NCBI GenBank assembly: GCA_000697055.1
Contig: JNDT01001030.1
Coordinates: 1 to 64,000 of the forward strand
DNA: 64,000 nt
Reading direction: 5' to 3'
Origin: Saksenaea vasiformis B4078
Taxonomy: Eukaryota; Mucoromycota; Mucoromycetes; Mucorales; Saksenaeaceae
Shown one piece after another: positions 1-13,170 of this stretch. The notes below the pieces were generated by a model. The model was given only the letters and a program-made list of their open reading frames with translations. It was not told the DNA's origin and searched no databases. Each line of letters begins with the position of its first letter. Within the stretch, counting starts at the first letter, position 1. A program made the translations under genes and the position numbers.

Positions 1-450
1 CTGTAGCCTCCTCCTTCCATTCCTTCTCTCACTCCACCTCGGCTACTTATCTCTATTAACCTTGTGTATAGTTATGCAACTGCCGTGTTATGCGTAGGAA
101 CCTGCTGATGTCTATACTTCCTCCCTGGGCCACTGAGGACGCTCACTGGTACGACTGGCTCTATATCCAAAGGCTTGACAATCCTCTCCTGTACTATTTT
201 CATTTTTATTTTCCCCGTTTGGGTTTTGTTTATTTGTTTTTTGTATCACACACATCTATCTCTCTACCCTCTCTCTTCCCTGCCGCCACTGACCAGAGTA
301 TCATGCCGACCTCTGTGTCACCTGGTCCGTGCACCCCTCCTCTCTTCCCCATTCCTATCTTTTATTTTTTAACCTAGAGTTGAGTTTTTTTTTTTAAATT
401 TTCTTATATACTTTCGATCAAACCCATCCATAAGTACATCTGATGCATCT

Positions 451-1356
451 TTGATTCCTGACCAGGAATTGAAAGTTTCAGTACCAACTCATAAGAAGCG
501 GAAGCCAGAAACTATCCAAAACAGTAACTCGCGCGATTCTAACAACATTGTTAATTCCGAAATCAAGAGAATCAAGATTCGACCTACTCTTAGCTCTCCG
601 GACTTTGATAACAACTACTTGCACGATACTGAAGCCTTTACAACTGACTTCGGTGAAAGAACGTGGCCCTCAACAAAAAAATATGGATATCGACACAGTC
701 AATGTCATTAAGACACTGAATACCAAAATTACCTCTTTGGAGGTAACGGTAACCAAGACCAATGAGGAAAAAAAAGAGGTATTTACTTAACTGAGTAAAA
801 TGACGGACGTCTACTTAAAACTACAAGAAAAATTAGATCTGGTCCTGCAGAATCAACACCAACAACCAAAAACACTACCAGCTCCCAAAACAGTCACTCA
901 GACACTAAAAAAACCATCTGTATCGAAAATACCAACTATTGCACCTGCTCCTATAGAAAAACCAACAAATCCATTAAGCTATGCAAAAACTACAGCCAAG
1001 TATCGTCCCGATCAAAGAAAGTCAAAATCTAAAGACTACGCACAGTGGTGGACAAACTACATGTCGCTTCGACTTCGAGAGATTGTCAACGTAAGTAAAG
1101 ACGTGCTGTAGTTTATGACCAGGCAACCTTACTAAGAATCGTCTATTTGTTTCTGTAGACATTGCAAAATGACGATGCAGATAAATTGGCGCTGTATGTC
1201 CTTGATGCACTAGCAAACAACGACTTCTTCCCACCAGTGTTCCCTGCAACTTTGGCCTTCAGTGCCGATCTGGGCCAAGATGTCAATAATGCTGTGATAC
1301 AAATGATGGATGAAGTCCAAATTGATCTCAATATTCTATTCACTCTGGGCATCTGA
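451..1356 (+). pseudogene. Broken two-exon gene of unknown family, coiled-coil rich
   Basis: I do not recognise the family. The frame opening near 451 is basic and Ser/Asn-rich with a KKRK-type stretch. It shifts into the next frame at a run of seven A around 674-682, then continues as a Leu/Lys/Glu-rich coiled-coil-like segment. A TAA at 788-790 interrupts it, and it resumes from 800 with a Pro/Gln/Lys-rich stretch. A clean intron (GTAAGT at 1091, ..CTGTAG ending 1158) joins it to a last exon 1159-1356 that keeps frame and ends in TGA. The spliced acidic C-terminus argues that this was a host gene and not random ORFs. The frameshift and the stop make it a pseudogene, or else the sequence has errors. 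A transposon ORF1-like protein is an alternative. No ATG start was found. Confidence 0.4.
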
Positions 1357-2757
1357 CTTGCTCAGTATATTGGCTCAGTACCACGCAAACATCAAGAGCA
1401 ATTGGGTACCATCCGGTGTAACCTCCATTATTTTTCTTATTTTTATTTTTATCCTTTATTTTATCTTTATATTTTAGTAGTTAGCTATATTGTTTTTCGT
1501 TATGATTATCAGATGTCGTAAAATAAATGGGGACGCAGAAAAACAAGATATGAGTGAAGTGCTGTTGTTAAGTAACAACAGATCAAACACCGCTAGTCTC
1601 ATACGCTAACCCATTCACAGCGACACTTCTGAAAACTGAAGTCATTGACTTGCATGAACAACGGTGACAGTTATACACGAGTCAGAATTAAACTTCGACG
1701 CACTTCGACAGTCATACACGAAGTCAGAATTAAACCTTGATGTACGTGACGTTTAAAATTGGAATTTCAGTCTGTTTATTGCATAAGGTCAGAAAAGGGG
1801 AGTTCTACGCCTTAAGCCGGTATAACTTACTTTTCCTTGAAGTAGGAATAGAGATAAGAAATGAGAACTAATGTAATATTCGAGACTAATTTAAATAAAC
1901 GAATAATAAGAGATACTAGCTACACTGTCTGGATAAGAGATAATACTACTAATGGAGAAACTGAATCACGTAAATTTATAAAAAAACTGCTTGCTGTAAA
2001 CCAACCTCGACACACTCTAAGCAGTCATACTGCATCGACGAGTCAAGCAAATCATGCCGCTTCAGAATAGCATTTCCCTTTTTGTATTGATGAATTTTGT
2101 ATAAATACCCCAACTTTTCATCAATAGATCTACAGGTTATCTCAAGCTTAAACGCAAGCTATTCTAAGGCTATTACGCCTCTCAAGCGATTTTCTCAAGG
2201 ATTTTCGCTAAAGGTTTTTCTATCACACCTGCCTATTCGCTATACCTCCGTTGGTCACTCTCAAGAGAAACCACCGTTAACCCAAATCTTTTGATTCCCT
2301 TTTCTTTTATTCTTTTATTTTCTCTTTTTTTTCTCTTTTCTTTTATTTCCACTGAGATCTTATTTCTCTCGATCCAACTCGCTGATCACTAGAGAAATAC
2401 CTATATCTCACACATACATTTCTATTTGACGATCCAACACGAGATCGCAGGTATTCTTAAACACGATCTAACTAACGATCGGATTCCTTTATCAAATAAA
2501 ATCTCGCAAGTCTTGTCTATCGACGACTTCACCCTATTTATCTTCTCTGATAAATATTTTAGTCTTGTTGTTTGGCTAAAAACCGACGCCTGGTGCTCAC
2601 ACTCAACTTAATCTGAATATCTGAAATCTATCCAAAACTTGGATCCCTTTTAACCCGAAACTGGAATACTTGAGTTAGACTCTTCTTGTTTCTTTTCTTA
2701 TTCATCACATTCTGTCATAACGCTGAAACCTATACAAGAACTTCTTCCGTAAAATAA
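1357..2757. other. No supported gene
   Basis: Mostly AT-rich sequence with T-rich stretches around 1430-1480 and 2290-2350. The longest open frames (69 aa at 1861-2070, 65 aa at 2097-2294, 61 aa at 2426-2611) show no recognisable motif. It may include decayed exons of the broken gene that follows. Confidence 0.5.
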
Positions 2758-3850
2758 CAGTGTTCGCACCGGACAAGACTTTTTGCACTTCATAACACCT
2801 TCAATGAAGCTTGCGCCCTGGCTCACAATCTACTTCATCGAGGTCGAAGCAACCATGATCGGATTCCGCAACTGGTAGCGAATCTCATAGAAATTGAGCG
2901 GATATGCACGCGTGTTGGTGACATAGACCAAGGTGTTGTTCGTCAATTTGAAGATCAGGTTAATCTCACAGACATATATTGGGATGAGCTTACAGAATGG
3001 GATGATCTGGTCATTATTGAAGACGCAATTGTTCAATGGGAATCCCAGTTTAATCAAGCACAAGATATCTCTCCTGAAGTGGCACAACTGGCAAATCTGA
3101 TGAAACAACAGATCGCTGAACTCAACGAAGCTATCAACGCTTTTACGACCATGCAGCAAAGATATAAACAGGCACAAAGAGATCATCAAGATGCTGTCTG
3201 AAGGTTTTTTGCCAATGACGCATTCGGCAATAGAGAACTTCTCGAAATATTAGTTAGTTATGTGACTCCACTGGATATTCCTGGCTACGGTGAAGGAGAA
3301 GAAGTAAGCAAGACCTTGGATACTGCGCTTGTAACACGACATATCAATTTGTTTACAAGGATGTCCCACCTTATTGCAAAATACATTGAACGGTACAGCA
3401 ACCAAGAAATACAAATAGCTAGCGATGCTCGAGTAGAGGCTACCATCAGATGGACAAGGCAGCAGATACGTGAACTTGAAGAAAATCCAAGGCTCGGAAG
3501 TCGTCGTAGAAACGGTCTGGCAAGACGACTGCTTGGTGCAATTAACAGTGTTCAAGCACTGGACAGTGCTCGAATGAACTACATTAGTGACGCATAGTTT
3601 AATCAATTGCAAGAACTAGTTACTACCACGCAAGAACAGACCCAAATCTCGAAGATTTATGGAAAACCCTGATGCGAACCAAGGGTTTTTTGATCAATGC
3701 CTTCGGCCAGACATTTTCACAGTGGCACATCAGCAACGCTTGTTCAGCGTTGTGCCTAAACCTGGTTTTACCAAGAAATATGCGACGATTGACGATCAAA
3801 CTTGTGAAACATTACTTCGACATATTTATATTTTATATCAACTTTACTAA
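2758..3850 (+). pseudogene. Decayed long gene, family not recognised
   Basis: One forward frame stays protein-like from just after a CAG at 2758-2760, a possible splice acceptor. It runs to a TGA at 3199-3201, continues in the same frame to a TAG at 3595-3597, and passes into the next frame near 3658 for about 60 more residues. The composition is that of a soluble alpha-helical protein: many Glu, Gln, Ile and Leu, a helical stretch at 3070-3190 and an Arg-rich stretch at 3430-3540. At least two stops and one frameshift rule out an intact product. The decay pattern suggests a relic gene or a domesticated or dead mobile-element gene. I see no catalytic motif that would name it. Confidence 0.4.
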
Positions 3851-4488
3851 TATTTACCTGCTTTGTCCGCTTTTATGTTACTATTTGGCGTGCTGTACCT
3901 CGACCTGTGTTGCAATTTCGTTTTATCCGTTTGTAACTCCGTCCAAATCTCAACAGGAAAAACTGTACGTTACACGCATGAAAATTTTCGACTTAACGAT
4001 AGGCGACCGACTCACCTCCATACAATTTTTGCAATCCCAAGAAAAACCTTTCCAAAAACGTGCTCAGTAAGGCCAGTAACAGATACTGAAAATTACAACG
4101 GAAGTTTCAATGACTGCATCGCATTCTACTGAGTTTCTGACTCACTATTATCCCAACCCAGATGTTGGCTAACGAGTGTATAGACGCTGTGAAGTTGAGT
4201 GAGGTGTGATTATGCTGAAGTACCTCCTATGTCTTCTCCTCTAATTTCTGCTATGCTATTGCTTGACGTCCGCTACAGTCAAAAGTGCTGTCATTACCTT
4301 AATTACGGGGAAAGTACATGGATGGTGTCAGACATCTGTTTTATTGTCGTTGTTTTCCGATTACTTTTGAAAATGTCTGTGTATCGGTGACAGAGTGAAA
4401 TTCTTATTCTGCTCTAGCGTGTACTTCGTAAAAACGTTCATTTGAGTATAGTATTATGATAATTATGATACAGGGTGGGGTATGATAT
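3851..4488. other. No supported gene; 3' flank of transporter
   Basis: The overlapping frames at 3672-4132 look like low-complexity Cys/Tyr/Phe-rich translations without motifs. The last part, 4400-4488, is the downstream region of the reverse-strand transporter. Confidence 0.5.
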
Positions 4489-6507
4489 TTATGCTTTTGG
4501 TGATATGGTGTCTGGTTTTTTTTCTATATCTTGGGTAAGCTCGCTTATTCTACAGTTCCAGCTTAACATACCTTCATCTTCTGTAACGGCAGAATCTCTC
4601 GTGGTTGAACCTTCTACACGATCCTTTTCTGATTCATCCAGACCAAACGATTTCATAGGTAGCGAAAACACAAGCACAAGGACAGAGATGCATACAGCAA
4701 TGATGGATAACGTTTTTTGGACTTCTCCATATGCTTTTACAACCCCTTCGTATTGCTCCTGCGGGAGATCCAAAGCATACTTGATTGATGCCATAATCTT
4801 TCGAGAGTCAAACTGGCCAGGCACATATTTGATCAATTCGTTGGGTAGCATGGAATTCCAGATTGCTCCTGCGATGGCAGACCCAACACTAACACCAACT
4901 GAATGACCAAGCTGGAATAGCGATGTCACGATAGCAAGATCTATCAAGGGTATTAGAAAGTCAAAATAGTTCTAAGCACGTTTACTAACCACTGTGTGGG
5001 ACGGAGCTCTGAACAGCAACCATGATTGGGATTTCCAGAGAGCCAGCACCAACACCTGCTACCACTTGCGCAATAACAACGAAAGCATCGGATGAAGTTG
5101 GAACTCTTGCTGGGATCATCAGTCCAACGCCAAGGATAAGCATGCCGACGCCGACCAAGACGAAAGGTCGCCAGATTCGTGTACGTTTCATGCAATAGCC
5201 GACAATAACTTGTACAACAATCGAAGTCATTACGTATGCTCTCTGCATGTAAGTGGCCTTCTTGGGGCTTGCCCTGCGGGTAACCTGGAGGTAGGTCAAA
5301 AGATATTGCCAATTCGTAGCATTAATTAAATGCAAAGTAGAAGCCGCAAGAACACCATAGATTGGATTCCTTGATTCCCACCGTCCAATAGAGATGATAG
5401 GTTTTCGGGCCATCTTCCACTCCCAAAGACCAAAAAGAATCCATGCTACCACTCCAGAGATCAAGCTGCCAAGGGTAGTTGCTTGGTTTTGGTAAAATAA
5501 GTCAGACGGTTTTTGTGAACAAAATGATAACTTACGACTTTGCCAGCCTCCCCATCTTGCGCGAGCGAGTACCATAGGTAGTAAAATCAGATACAATCCA
5601 GCTATTAAAAGAAGGCTGCCCATCAAGTCGACTTCAGTCACGAACCACAGCACACGTTGCATGATCGACTTTTGGTCTTCCGACTTTGATGAAACCTCCT
5701 TAGTCTTTAATAGGCCACTCTTTTTGACTTTGTACTGAGCATGCCAGAGACCAGTGAGAAGTGGAGCAGTGGCGACAAGCAAAATCAGAGGAACCATGCC
5801 GTATACCCAACGCCACTGGTTTATTCCCATGAGAGACTCGGCTGCTAACGGGGTAACGGCAAAGTTTAATAAGCTTGGAAGGGTGTATAACGCTTGGAAC
5901 AGTCCACGGTTTATCACAGACGTCAGATCTATTTTTTTTTTTAGCTGATAGATAGAAAAGTGCAGCTTCATACCTCCGATAAGTATAGGTGCCAAAATGA
6001 TACATCCGCCGTGACCAATTGCGTAGATAGCTTTTCCGCCCTAACTTTATTGTTAACTCGCAAGGTTAAATGATTATGATTAACTTACCACAATCGTGTC
6101 GTAGTTGGTTGCGGTAGCCATTATAACAAATGAAATCATATAAAAGAAAATCGAAAATGTATAGGCTTCTGCTCTGCCCAGCATGTCGGCTGTTTTTGAA
6201 TACATAGGAAGCAGTGCGCTTTGAAGAATAGCAAGAACAATCGGCAGCATCGCCGTCAGATTGTTTGCTCCAAGCATGCCAGCAACTGTGGGTGTGATGA
6301 TAAAGATCATACTTGATTCCCAACTACTGGCCCATGAGAGTAATGTAAGGCTAAAGACGCGTTATAATATACCCCATAAATCCATAGCTGATGAACGTAC
6401 CCTATGCAAACAATGATTTTGTCTGTCTGGGACCAGACCTTCTTGAAGAGTTCAACCTTCTTAACTCCTTGCAGTGAGTCATCGGTGGTTGCTGGTTCAG
6501 ATGTCAT
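4489..6507 (-). CDS. Siderophore-iron transporter-like MFS protein (Sit/Arn/Mir type)
   Basis: Predicted plasma-membrane or endosomal 12-14-helix major facilitator, probably importing ferric siderophores by proton symport; the substrate is inferred from family resemblance. Exons on the minus strand are 6507-6401, 6350-6089, 6040-5974, 5928-5536, 5481-4990 and 4940-4489. They join in frame to 590 aa. The short soluble N-terminus is followed by helices containing LTLLSWASSWESS, then the GRAEAYTFSI loop typical of the Sit/Arn group, and AIYAIGHGG, LIGDLTSVINRG and NQWRWVYGM segments. After a charged central loop (KSEDQKS) come the C-terminal helices, including VGAGSLEIPIMVAVQ and SVGVSVGSAIAGAIWN. 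The tail is acidic. All introns have GT..AG ends and are about 46-54 nt. No frameshift or stop was seen. It stands alone, with no siderophore synthetase nearby. Confidence 0.85.
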
Positions 6508-6548
6508 AAGGAGAAAGTGGATGCATAATACCAGTATTAGTGATCCGC

Positions 6549-6556
6549 TTTATATA
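6549..6556 (-). promoter_or_regulatory. TATA box of the transporter gene
   Basis: TATATAAA on the minus strand, 42-49 nt upstream of the ATG at 6507. The same spacing recurs at other genes in the window, which supports this start. Confidence 0.55.
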
Positions 6557-9500
6557 GACGAAGGCCAAAGCTAAGCCTGAATACACGGTATACAGCAAAA
6601 ATCACTCAACGTCCAATCGTTTGAGCAAGCATTTGTCCGCTTCCTGTCGTAACACATCAAGAACCTTGTTCCTGCCGTGCACACGTCCTGATTGGATCGA
6701 TGGAGTACAAGCATGCCCGATCAACCAAAAATTAAAATGAATAGATGCGCATAGGATAGGCGCGATAGTAAGAAAAGAGAAAAGCATACTTGTCTAATAT
6801 TTTTAAGAAGAGATACAAAAATAATCTTACCCATGCAATCTGATTTCTTCGTACAACACCAAAATTAAGACGGAATTTCAAGTCTGGATTGGCCCTCCCC
6901 CATGCGGAGCATACAAGAATGAATCCTTGCGTTAGCTCCCCGGACTTCTTTCTGGCCAGGGATTATCGGGCTTATTTCCTCCGCGCGCCCAACCGGATTT
7001 CAACTCCCTTTCTTGCACTGACAGTTAAAAATAATTTGCGCCACCATGAGCACCACATGATAACTTTCTTCTCAAACAAGATCTTGTCACCTCAGCCCAT
7101 GTAAATACGATCTGTAACACTTTAGTAGCCGACATTTTCTAGTTTATATTATAATAGTTGGCGTATGTCAACGATATGAAAAATTTTTAGCATCTCTCAG
7201 TTCTTCGGAAAAACCCTCTCAAATATGAAAAGCAATAAAATGTAGTTTTTGTTAGAAACTGATAGTATACGGTGTCAAAACATTGCCGGCTTTTGTTTGA
7301 CCAAGTCAGAAACCGACATCAGACAAGAAGATCCACGGACTGAATGGCTGAGTCCAGATTCATTGCACAACTTAAAAGACGGAATATCAACACCGTTAAT
7401 ACACTAGTCAATTATCCTTTGCATATTTATGAGACAACAATCATACGTCGCATTAAAATACACAAATGCTTAATAATTGTACGCTTTCATACCACGATAA
7501 GAATGACATTCATACTAAAGCTTTTTGCAAATATAGATCTCTTCGTTGCCTGGATCCGACGATAGAACTACAATATTCAAAAAGCTGATAAGTTGTGCAG
7601 GGGTACTTTAAAGAAAAATTATATTTGCACTTATAACTACTGAAGTGTAAAACTGTAACAACTAACCAATTTCCTTTTTGCTGTTTTGCATGGCGGCAGT
7701 AGTCTCGATTTCATTCACGTGTGTGTGGTTGCTTACCGGGTCCGTGTATACGCTATTTTTATATAACAGAAACGACCTCGTAGGATATACTTTGTAGCAT
7801 ATTTTAGTGTGTACGGAAGACGTACACGATCGGCATGATTTTACGTGTATTGTTATTCGCTGGCTATCACTACGACTATGTGGTACTTCAAAAGACCAGC
7901 ACATTCTAACCAGTAAAAGAAATCCAAGATGACGATTCGAGATCAGGACGCCGTTAATATCTTAGAGGCCAATTGATCTTCATTAGCGATCGTTTGCTGC
8001 ACATGACAAAAGCCTTTAAAAAAGCGCCAGCTAGTCAACAAGAAAAAAACATCGCCTCAATTGTCGATCGATGAACATAAGGATGTGGATGATCTTACAT
8101 GCACTCGGTCGCTTTCGCCTTTTCGCTTGCTGTATGGGTGGTGGTAGGATATGCAGATGGCTTGTTCACGTGTGATTAGTACCATGGTTGTTATGAGATA
8201 GAGAAGACGATGACGATTGAGCTTAGTAGTAGAAATTAAAACAATGATAAGAAAGTGATAAAGAAAGCGGAAGAGAAAGTGGAAAATCAACTCGTCCACA
8301 GATAAATTAAATTTAATGCCTTTTTTTCGGATTACTGTTTGCTATTGCATGCGATATACATACCGCTTTTTGAACGATACATAACTGTTACTCTTTTACT
8401 TGTAGTTTCAGTCCCAAACCATAAATGTCTCGCGAAGACTGCAAACAAACCTAACGTAGGTCTATCTTTCAAATAACGCGTTACCATCGATCTTAAGCGT
8501 ATCAACAAATACATATGTCGCTTCACGTATGATCATTTTTGGCGTCACAGCGTTGTGCCTAAGCCTCACGTCCCTTTTCCTTCCTCTATTTTCTATAAAG
8601 GCTCGACCAACCGTAAGGCTCCCGACGTCTCCATCAGCAGAAAATATCACATGCACTAGTGGTTGTTGCTTACGGAATAGCATGCAATGGATTGGCTGGA
8701 ACCACTGCACTGTGTCTAAATCTAACCGCAGACGTGCTACTTACGACCTCCATGAATGTCACTGTAGGAAACCTTCAGATATCTTCCTGGACTCTACCTT
8801 GCAACCGCTTATCAAACTGCTTGGGATCCAATCTAAAGAACCATAGACGATTTGTCAATCAACTCTTTTTTTCCGATGAACCCTAATGCTCCTGGTTCGG
8901 AACTCCGACTCTTCTCCTGCCTGTACTGCTTCTTATGCAAGGAGCGTGCCTTTCAATTCTCCGGCAACGTCATGTCGATTGCCGATTCTCCCTTGCGTTC
9001 CTTCCTCTCTGTCACGCTCCCATTTATCCTCTTTGAATTCCAATTTCCTGCAATCTGCCAACCTTCGCCTTGTACCCTCCCCCTTACGCGCCATGTCTTT
9101 TTGCACGCACACTCATGATCTGGATAGGACGGACCTCACACAGCCGCAGCGTGTATTGATTTTAACAATTTGTCGATGAGCTTGTCAAATATCAACGGCT
9201 TTCTGTTTAAGCAGGAAAAGTCAGAGAGTAATGAAGGTGCCTGATACATCGCCTAACGGGGATAGTGCATTTTTATTGTCAGAAAATGGCTTATGATTAC
9301 ATGCATAATCGCCGAGTTCTATATCATTTTTGCTCGTCCCTTTTGTTAAAAACTTATGCAGGATGTATCTTCATATCGGTTGGTTTCGGCATCTTCTATT
9401 TGCAATATCCGAAAGTATTAAGATCGTAGTTCCCAGAACAATCACTCAATTTGACCGTATTTGTGGATCTTATTGATCGCACGACGTCTACCAAGAATTC

Positions 9501-9757
9501 TATTTCAAGCCACTGTTAGGCAACAAATTCGTATTCACTGGCTGTTTAAGAGGGTTTGGCTACATGCACCCCACTGGCTCACTCCACACCCCAAGAATGA
9601 CGTAGTTTAAGGCGTAAGTGATGTAGCTTATCTGACAAGGAGCGCAGCAGTAAAGGTATGATAATGAAACATCAGGAAGGTGACGTGTTAAAGGATTTTC
9701 TTTTTATTCCATTCGTCGTCACTTCTCTTTTCTTTCTGCCTTCCATGTTTTTATTTT
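6557..9757. other. 3.2-kb stretch without a supported gene
   Basis: Open frames at 7662-7904 (-), 8057-8299 (-), 8529-8846 (+) and 8886-9179 (+) are short, overlap each other in several frames, and show no domain or splice structure I can defend. The segment near 8880-9120 is C/T-rich and may be untranslated or decayed coding sequence. No tRNA-like cloverleaf and no transposon ends were seen. Confidence 0.4.
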
Positions 9758-10060
9758 GTGCTTTTTCCGTGGTTCCCACATTGTTTTTTGATGCAGAGTG
9801 TTCAAAGAACTAAAAAAGAAAGCATATCTTCTGATGATGATGACATTTTCGCAAAAAGGCGATTTACGGATGGTGTCAAGTTTGGTAAGCTGTTTATGTT
9901 TATAATAAACTCCAATCAACTTGAAAAAGTAGATTACTTTACTCTCTTTCATGTGGCACAAGATCAAGTACTTTCGTTTTCAAGTGACGAAGGCTTTCTC
10001 TTCATGCAGCGATCCAACGACAACTTGAAAGGAATTTATGTTTCTTATCTGAAGAAATAA
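9758..10060 (+). CDS. Doubtful small ORF, Asp/Ser-rich start, unknown
   Basis: A 100-residue frame with an SSDDDD acidic patch followed by a mixed hydrophobic and charged region, ending LKGIYVSYLKK. A possible acceptor (TTGATGCAG) lies at about 9789-9797, so this could be the last exon of a longer gene; I could not find matching upstream exons. No family was recognised, and it may be chance coding. Confidence 0.2.
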   Translation: MLFPWFPHCFLMQSVQRTKKESISSDDDDIFAKRRFTDGVKFGKLFMFIINSNQLEKVDYFTLFHVAQDQVLSFSSDEGFLFMQRSNDNLKGIYVSYLKK

Positions 10061-12600
10061 TTAACTACAGCCATCTCTTTAGAGATGCTCTACTAAGATG
10101 TGACCCCATAGTGAGGTGCGAGTCTCCGCAGCGGTTGGCGTTAACCAGTTCTCCTTTGATAAGTCTTACCATCACGTTTAACAAATATTTATTTGTTTTC
10201 TATAGTCTTGGTTGATTGCATCTGTAGGAGGTTTTTGTAGTTCACAGCGATGGTCACCCGGTATATGGCAATCGAAGTCCTGGTTAAGGTTTTTTATTTA
10301 TCCACTTATCAAGTGGTAAAGCGGTTAGAGAGCTGCCATCCAGCCTCTTTGTTAGGTCCGGGTTTTGTCCTCTTGTGGAACGGAGGCAGTGCTGCGGCAC
10401 CTGTGAGGTGAGGAAACTACACATTGATTGATCTTATTGACGTCGTTTTCCGGGTGAGTCAATGGGGTGCGTGTAGCGAAACTCGTTTAAGTTGTGTGGT
10501 GGTGTAATAGCACGGCCTATGGCCAACGTCGCTATTAACTTACGAAGATCGGATTCGTAGGTACAATGGGTGTGGGCGAGGAAACGAGCTTTCAGGATGT
10601 TGGTTAGGAATTTTAGATACCGTTTTCTTAATGATAAAAACGTAGGGATCCTGGATTTAGGATCTCGTCCTTTTATATGAACGCGTCTGTATGCGGAGAG
10701 CAAATATATATAAATGGTATTGAATACAATATCGTCGCTATCTTAATCGTCGCTAACAATGAGTTAATCCGCATACAAGGTCATGAAGACCTATCTGTAG
10801 CACTGCTACAGGTGGTCGCATCTGCGAGCAAAGCTGCCGTTTACGTAAGTCTCTGCTACTGTAATTCTTTCGTGATGTATCCAGCAATGCCTTAGTGGAG
10901 ACTCGATAGCAAGAACAGAATTTGCCAACTCCATTTGTGAACAGTCTCTGCTTTTTGGAATAAGAAGAATAATATCTAGTCACTGAAAGCGCAAAAGAAT
11001 ATGATTTTGACAACTTGTGCTGTTAATCATAGCAATTTAGCACCAGTTTCAGTTTCCAATTAAGCGTAATATGTGTACACCCGTTGAGCTTCCAAGGGAA
11101 TAATTAGACACGTCTTCGGACGTAGCAGCGTGGCAGCTTCAGCTCTCCAGCAGTGAATGCCAATTTAACCTTTGCAGCACATTTGCGCTTTCATAAGAAA
11201 GCTCGACTACCACGATGATGCTTCGCATGCATCTTGCTTTGTCAATGCTGGTGGAGGGACGCTAATGGTCATGCCAAATTTCGAGCCCGCGATATTCATT
11301 ATAAGATGCAAACATATTCTACCGCTAAGCCTATAAACAAAGCAGCTACTATACGACTAGAATATGTTGTGCACAGGTCTAACTAAAACATGAAAACGTT
11401 ACTGTCTTCCATGGAAGTAATGTGAATATCATGCTCAAGTGAAGGCCAGCTATGCACCAGTTATCAAAACAAGTAATCCTCTCTATGCAGAGCCTATAGA
11501 ATAAGATTATGCATAGTTTGTCGCACCAACTAGTCATCCAGTACATTTGGGAAAGCCTCCTGTCCTGCACGTGCATCATATTTTGTAGGACACAAACATA
11601 TCAAGCTTCATGCACGTATACTTGATATGTGTTTGGCGGCGTCAATCATACGTTAAGAAAACGATTCGCTATGACAATCTCTGACACCGATGATGAAGTG
11701 GCTGTTGTTGCTTTCCTGCTCAACTGTCAGAAATATCGAGCGGTTCGCCGTCGCAGATACGAAGGGCCCTAAGGGTTGTCAAGTTAGCTGTAGTCACACG
11801 TTGCCAATTCATAAGGAGACACCCAAGGCGGTGCTATTGAAAGACTCAATTAAGAGTTTCCACAGTCTGCTCAAAAGAAAGCTGATAAACGGCTTTTCAA
11901 GATATAAGTGGTTGCACTATGTTGTGGGAACCTATTTCTTCCGGAGGACATAACGTGGTCATTGATGTCCATCGACTCGCTGATGTTGGAGATATGAACT
12001 CACTCCAGGTACATCATAGACATCGAGAACCACGTGCTTCGCAAAAGCGGTGGAGACATTTTTGAAAACTTTGTCACAGCTGGTGGAAATGTTAAGGAGT
12101 GATCGCCTTAGAAAAAGACATCAATACTGCGTGGTTTAGCTGTTAAGGTAATTTAGGCCTATTCCGCTATCTCTGCTGTCGAAGAGACCCTGGGGGAGTG
12201 AGCCTCCAGAAGAAAAAAGGATTAAAGTTATGGTTCCTAGATACGTGCACGTTGCTTCAGTAGCAGCCACGAGGAACAACTGGCCGTTGCAAAGATAATA
12301 TCCCTGTCAGTGATATGTCATTATAGGTGTCAGAAATACCAACTCCACGTGTTGCTTGTCGTTCTCATCCTAGAGACGTGAGGTCGAAGAACACTTGGCT
12401 ACATACCTTGAAGCAATGGTGCCAAAACAGACGGAATTAACGAGGAACTAGTTTTCTACTGCGTCTGCACAGGTTTCTGCATCCGAGTATATAGATGCTG
12501 GCGCCATCTATTTTAGACGTTACTGGTAGATACAAGAAGTAGCAAAATGAAAACAGTAAACGCTGCAAGTTTGGGATCTATTTCGTTGGCTGATCCCTCG
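10061..12600. other. 2.5-kb stretch without a supported gene
   Basis: Contains a perfect 7-bp-arm hairpin (CATCTCT-TT-AGAGATG) at about 10072-10087. A structured-looking G/C-richer stretch follows at 10087-10410 and resembles no RNA family I can name. A minus ORF (10434-10703, 89 aa) and a plus ORF (11690-11953, 87 aa) have no motif. Nothing else stands out. Confidence 0.4.
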
Positions 12601-13170
12601 TACTGCTTATTGAATGAATTTTTACGCTACTCTATGTAAATTTCGGCATCTATCAAGAACTAGTTTTGCGCTAAGGGAGGAATGAAATACGTGGTTATCA
12701 TTATATAAATCGGCGATAAGATAATACTGTACTCACAGCAACTTGGTCACCAGATGAAGGATGTAAGAATGAGTGACAACTGTGCATATGAATGGATATC
12801 ATTTCACTTACCGAATGTGACAAGAGGGAGCTCACTCAAGGTCGTTCGAAGAGAGGTCTTGTAGGCTAAAATATAAATATGGAGAATGAATGATCCTGTA
12901 TACGTTTTTTGAGGAGTCGACATCCTTACCGGGATGTTTTTTTTTTTGGAAAGAACAGAGCCAAAGACAAGAGAAGGAAATACGTGCGTCCCTTTAAATA
13001 CGAATCATTTTGGGTGGAGCCTGTCCTTATCGTGAGACGTTTTTACTGCTTCCGATGGATCCTGGAAATCCATCACTGAAGTACATCAATGCAAGACTCA
13101 GGTCATTGAGGCGCGAACTATTCCTTGGATCAACGCAAAACGATTTACTTCCCAGCGCAAAGACGCATCG
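12601..13170 (+). repeat. Dispersed repeat family, copy A
   Basis: Shares ordered, diverged blocks with the copies at about 17.9, 21.7 and 51.6 kb. The blocks are a 5' block around TACTGCTTATTGAATGA and TTTTTACGCTACTCT, a CAACTTGGTC block, ATCCTTACCGGGATG (12925-12940), AGAGCCAAAGACAAGAG, and a TATA-like CCCTTTAAATACG near 12991-13003. After the TATA-like box comes an ORF-like segment starting ATGGATCCTGG near 13054. Part of its translation (NARLRS.RRELFLG) is echoed in copy C (NTRLRS.AREIFFG). It could be a solo LTR, a nonautonomous element, or a promoter plus remnant of a small gene family. Confidence 0.65.

Noticed and set aside
1..377. 95-codon ORF at the window start
   Set aside because: Low-complexity Phe/Pro/Ser frame from a pyrimidine-rich strand, overlapping another frame; no motif or start context.
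10307..10400. Possible tRNA
   Set aside because: GTGGTAAAGCGGTTAG looks like an A-box, but no B-box (GGTTCGANNCC) or cloverleaf pairing follows.
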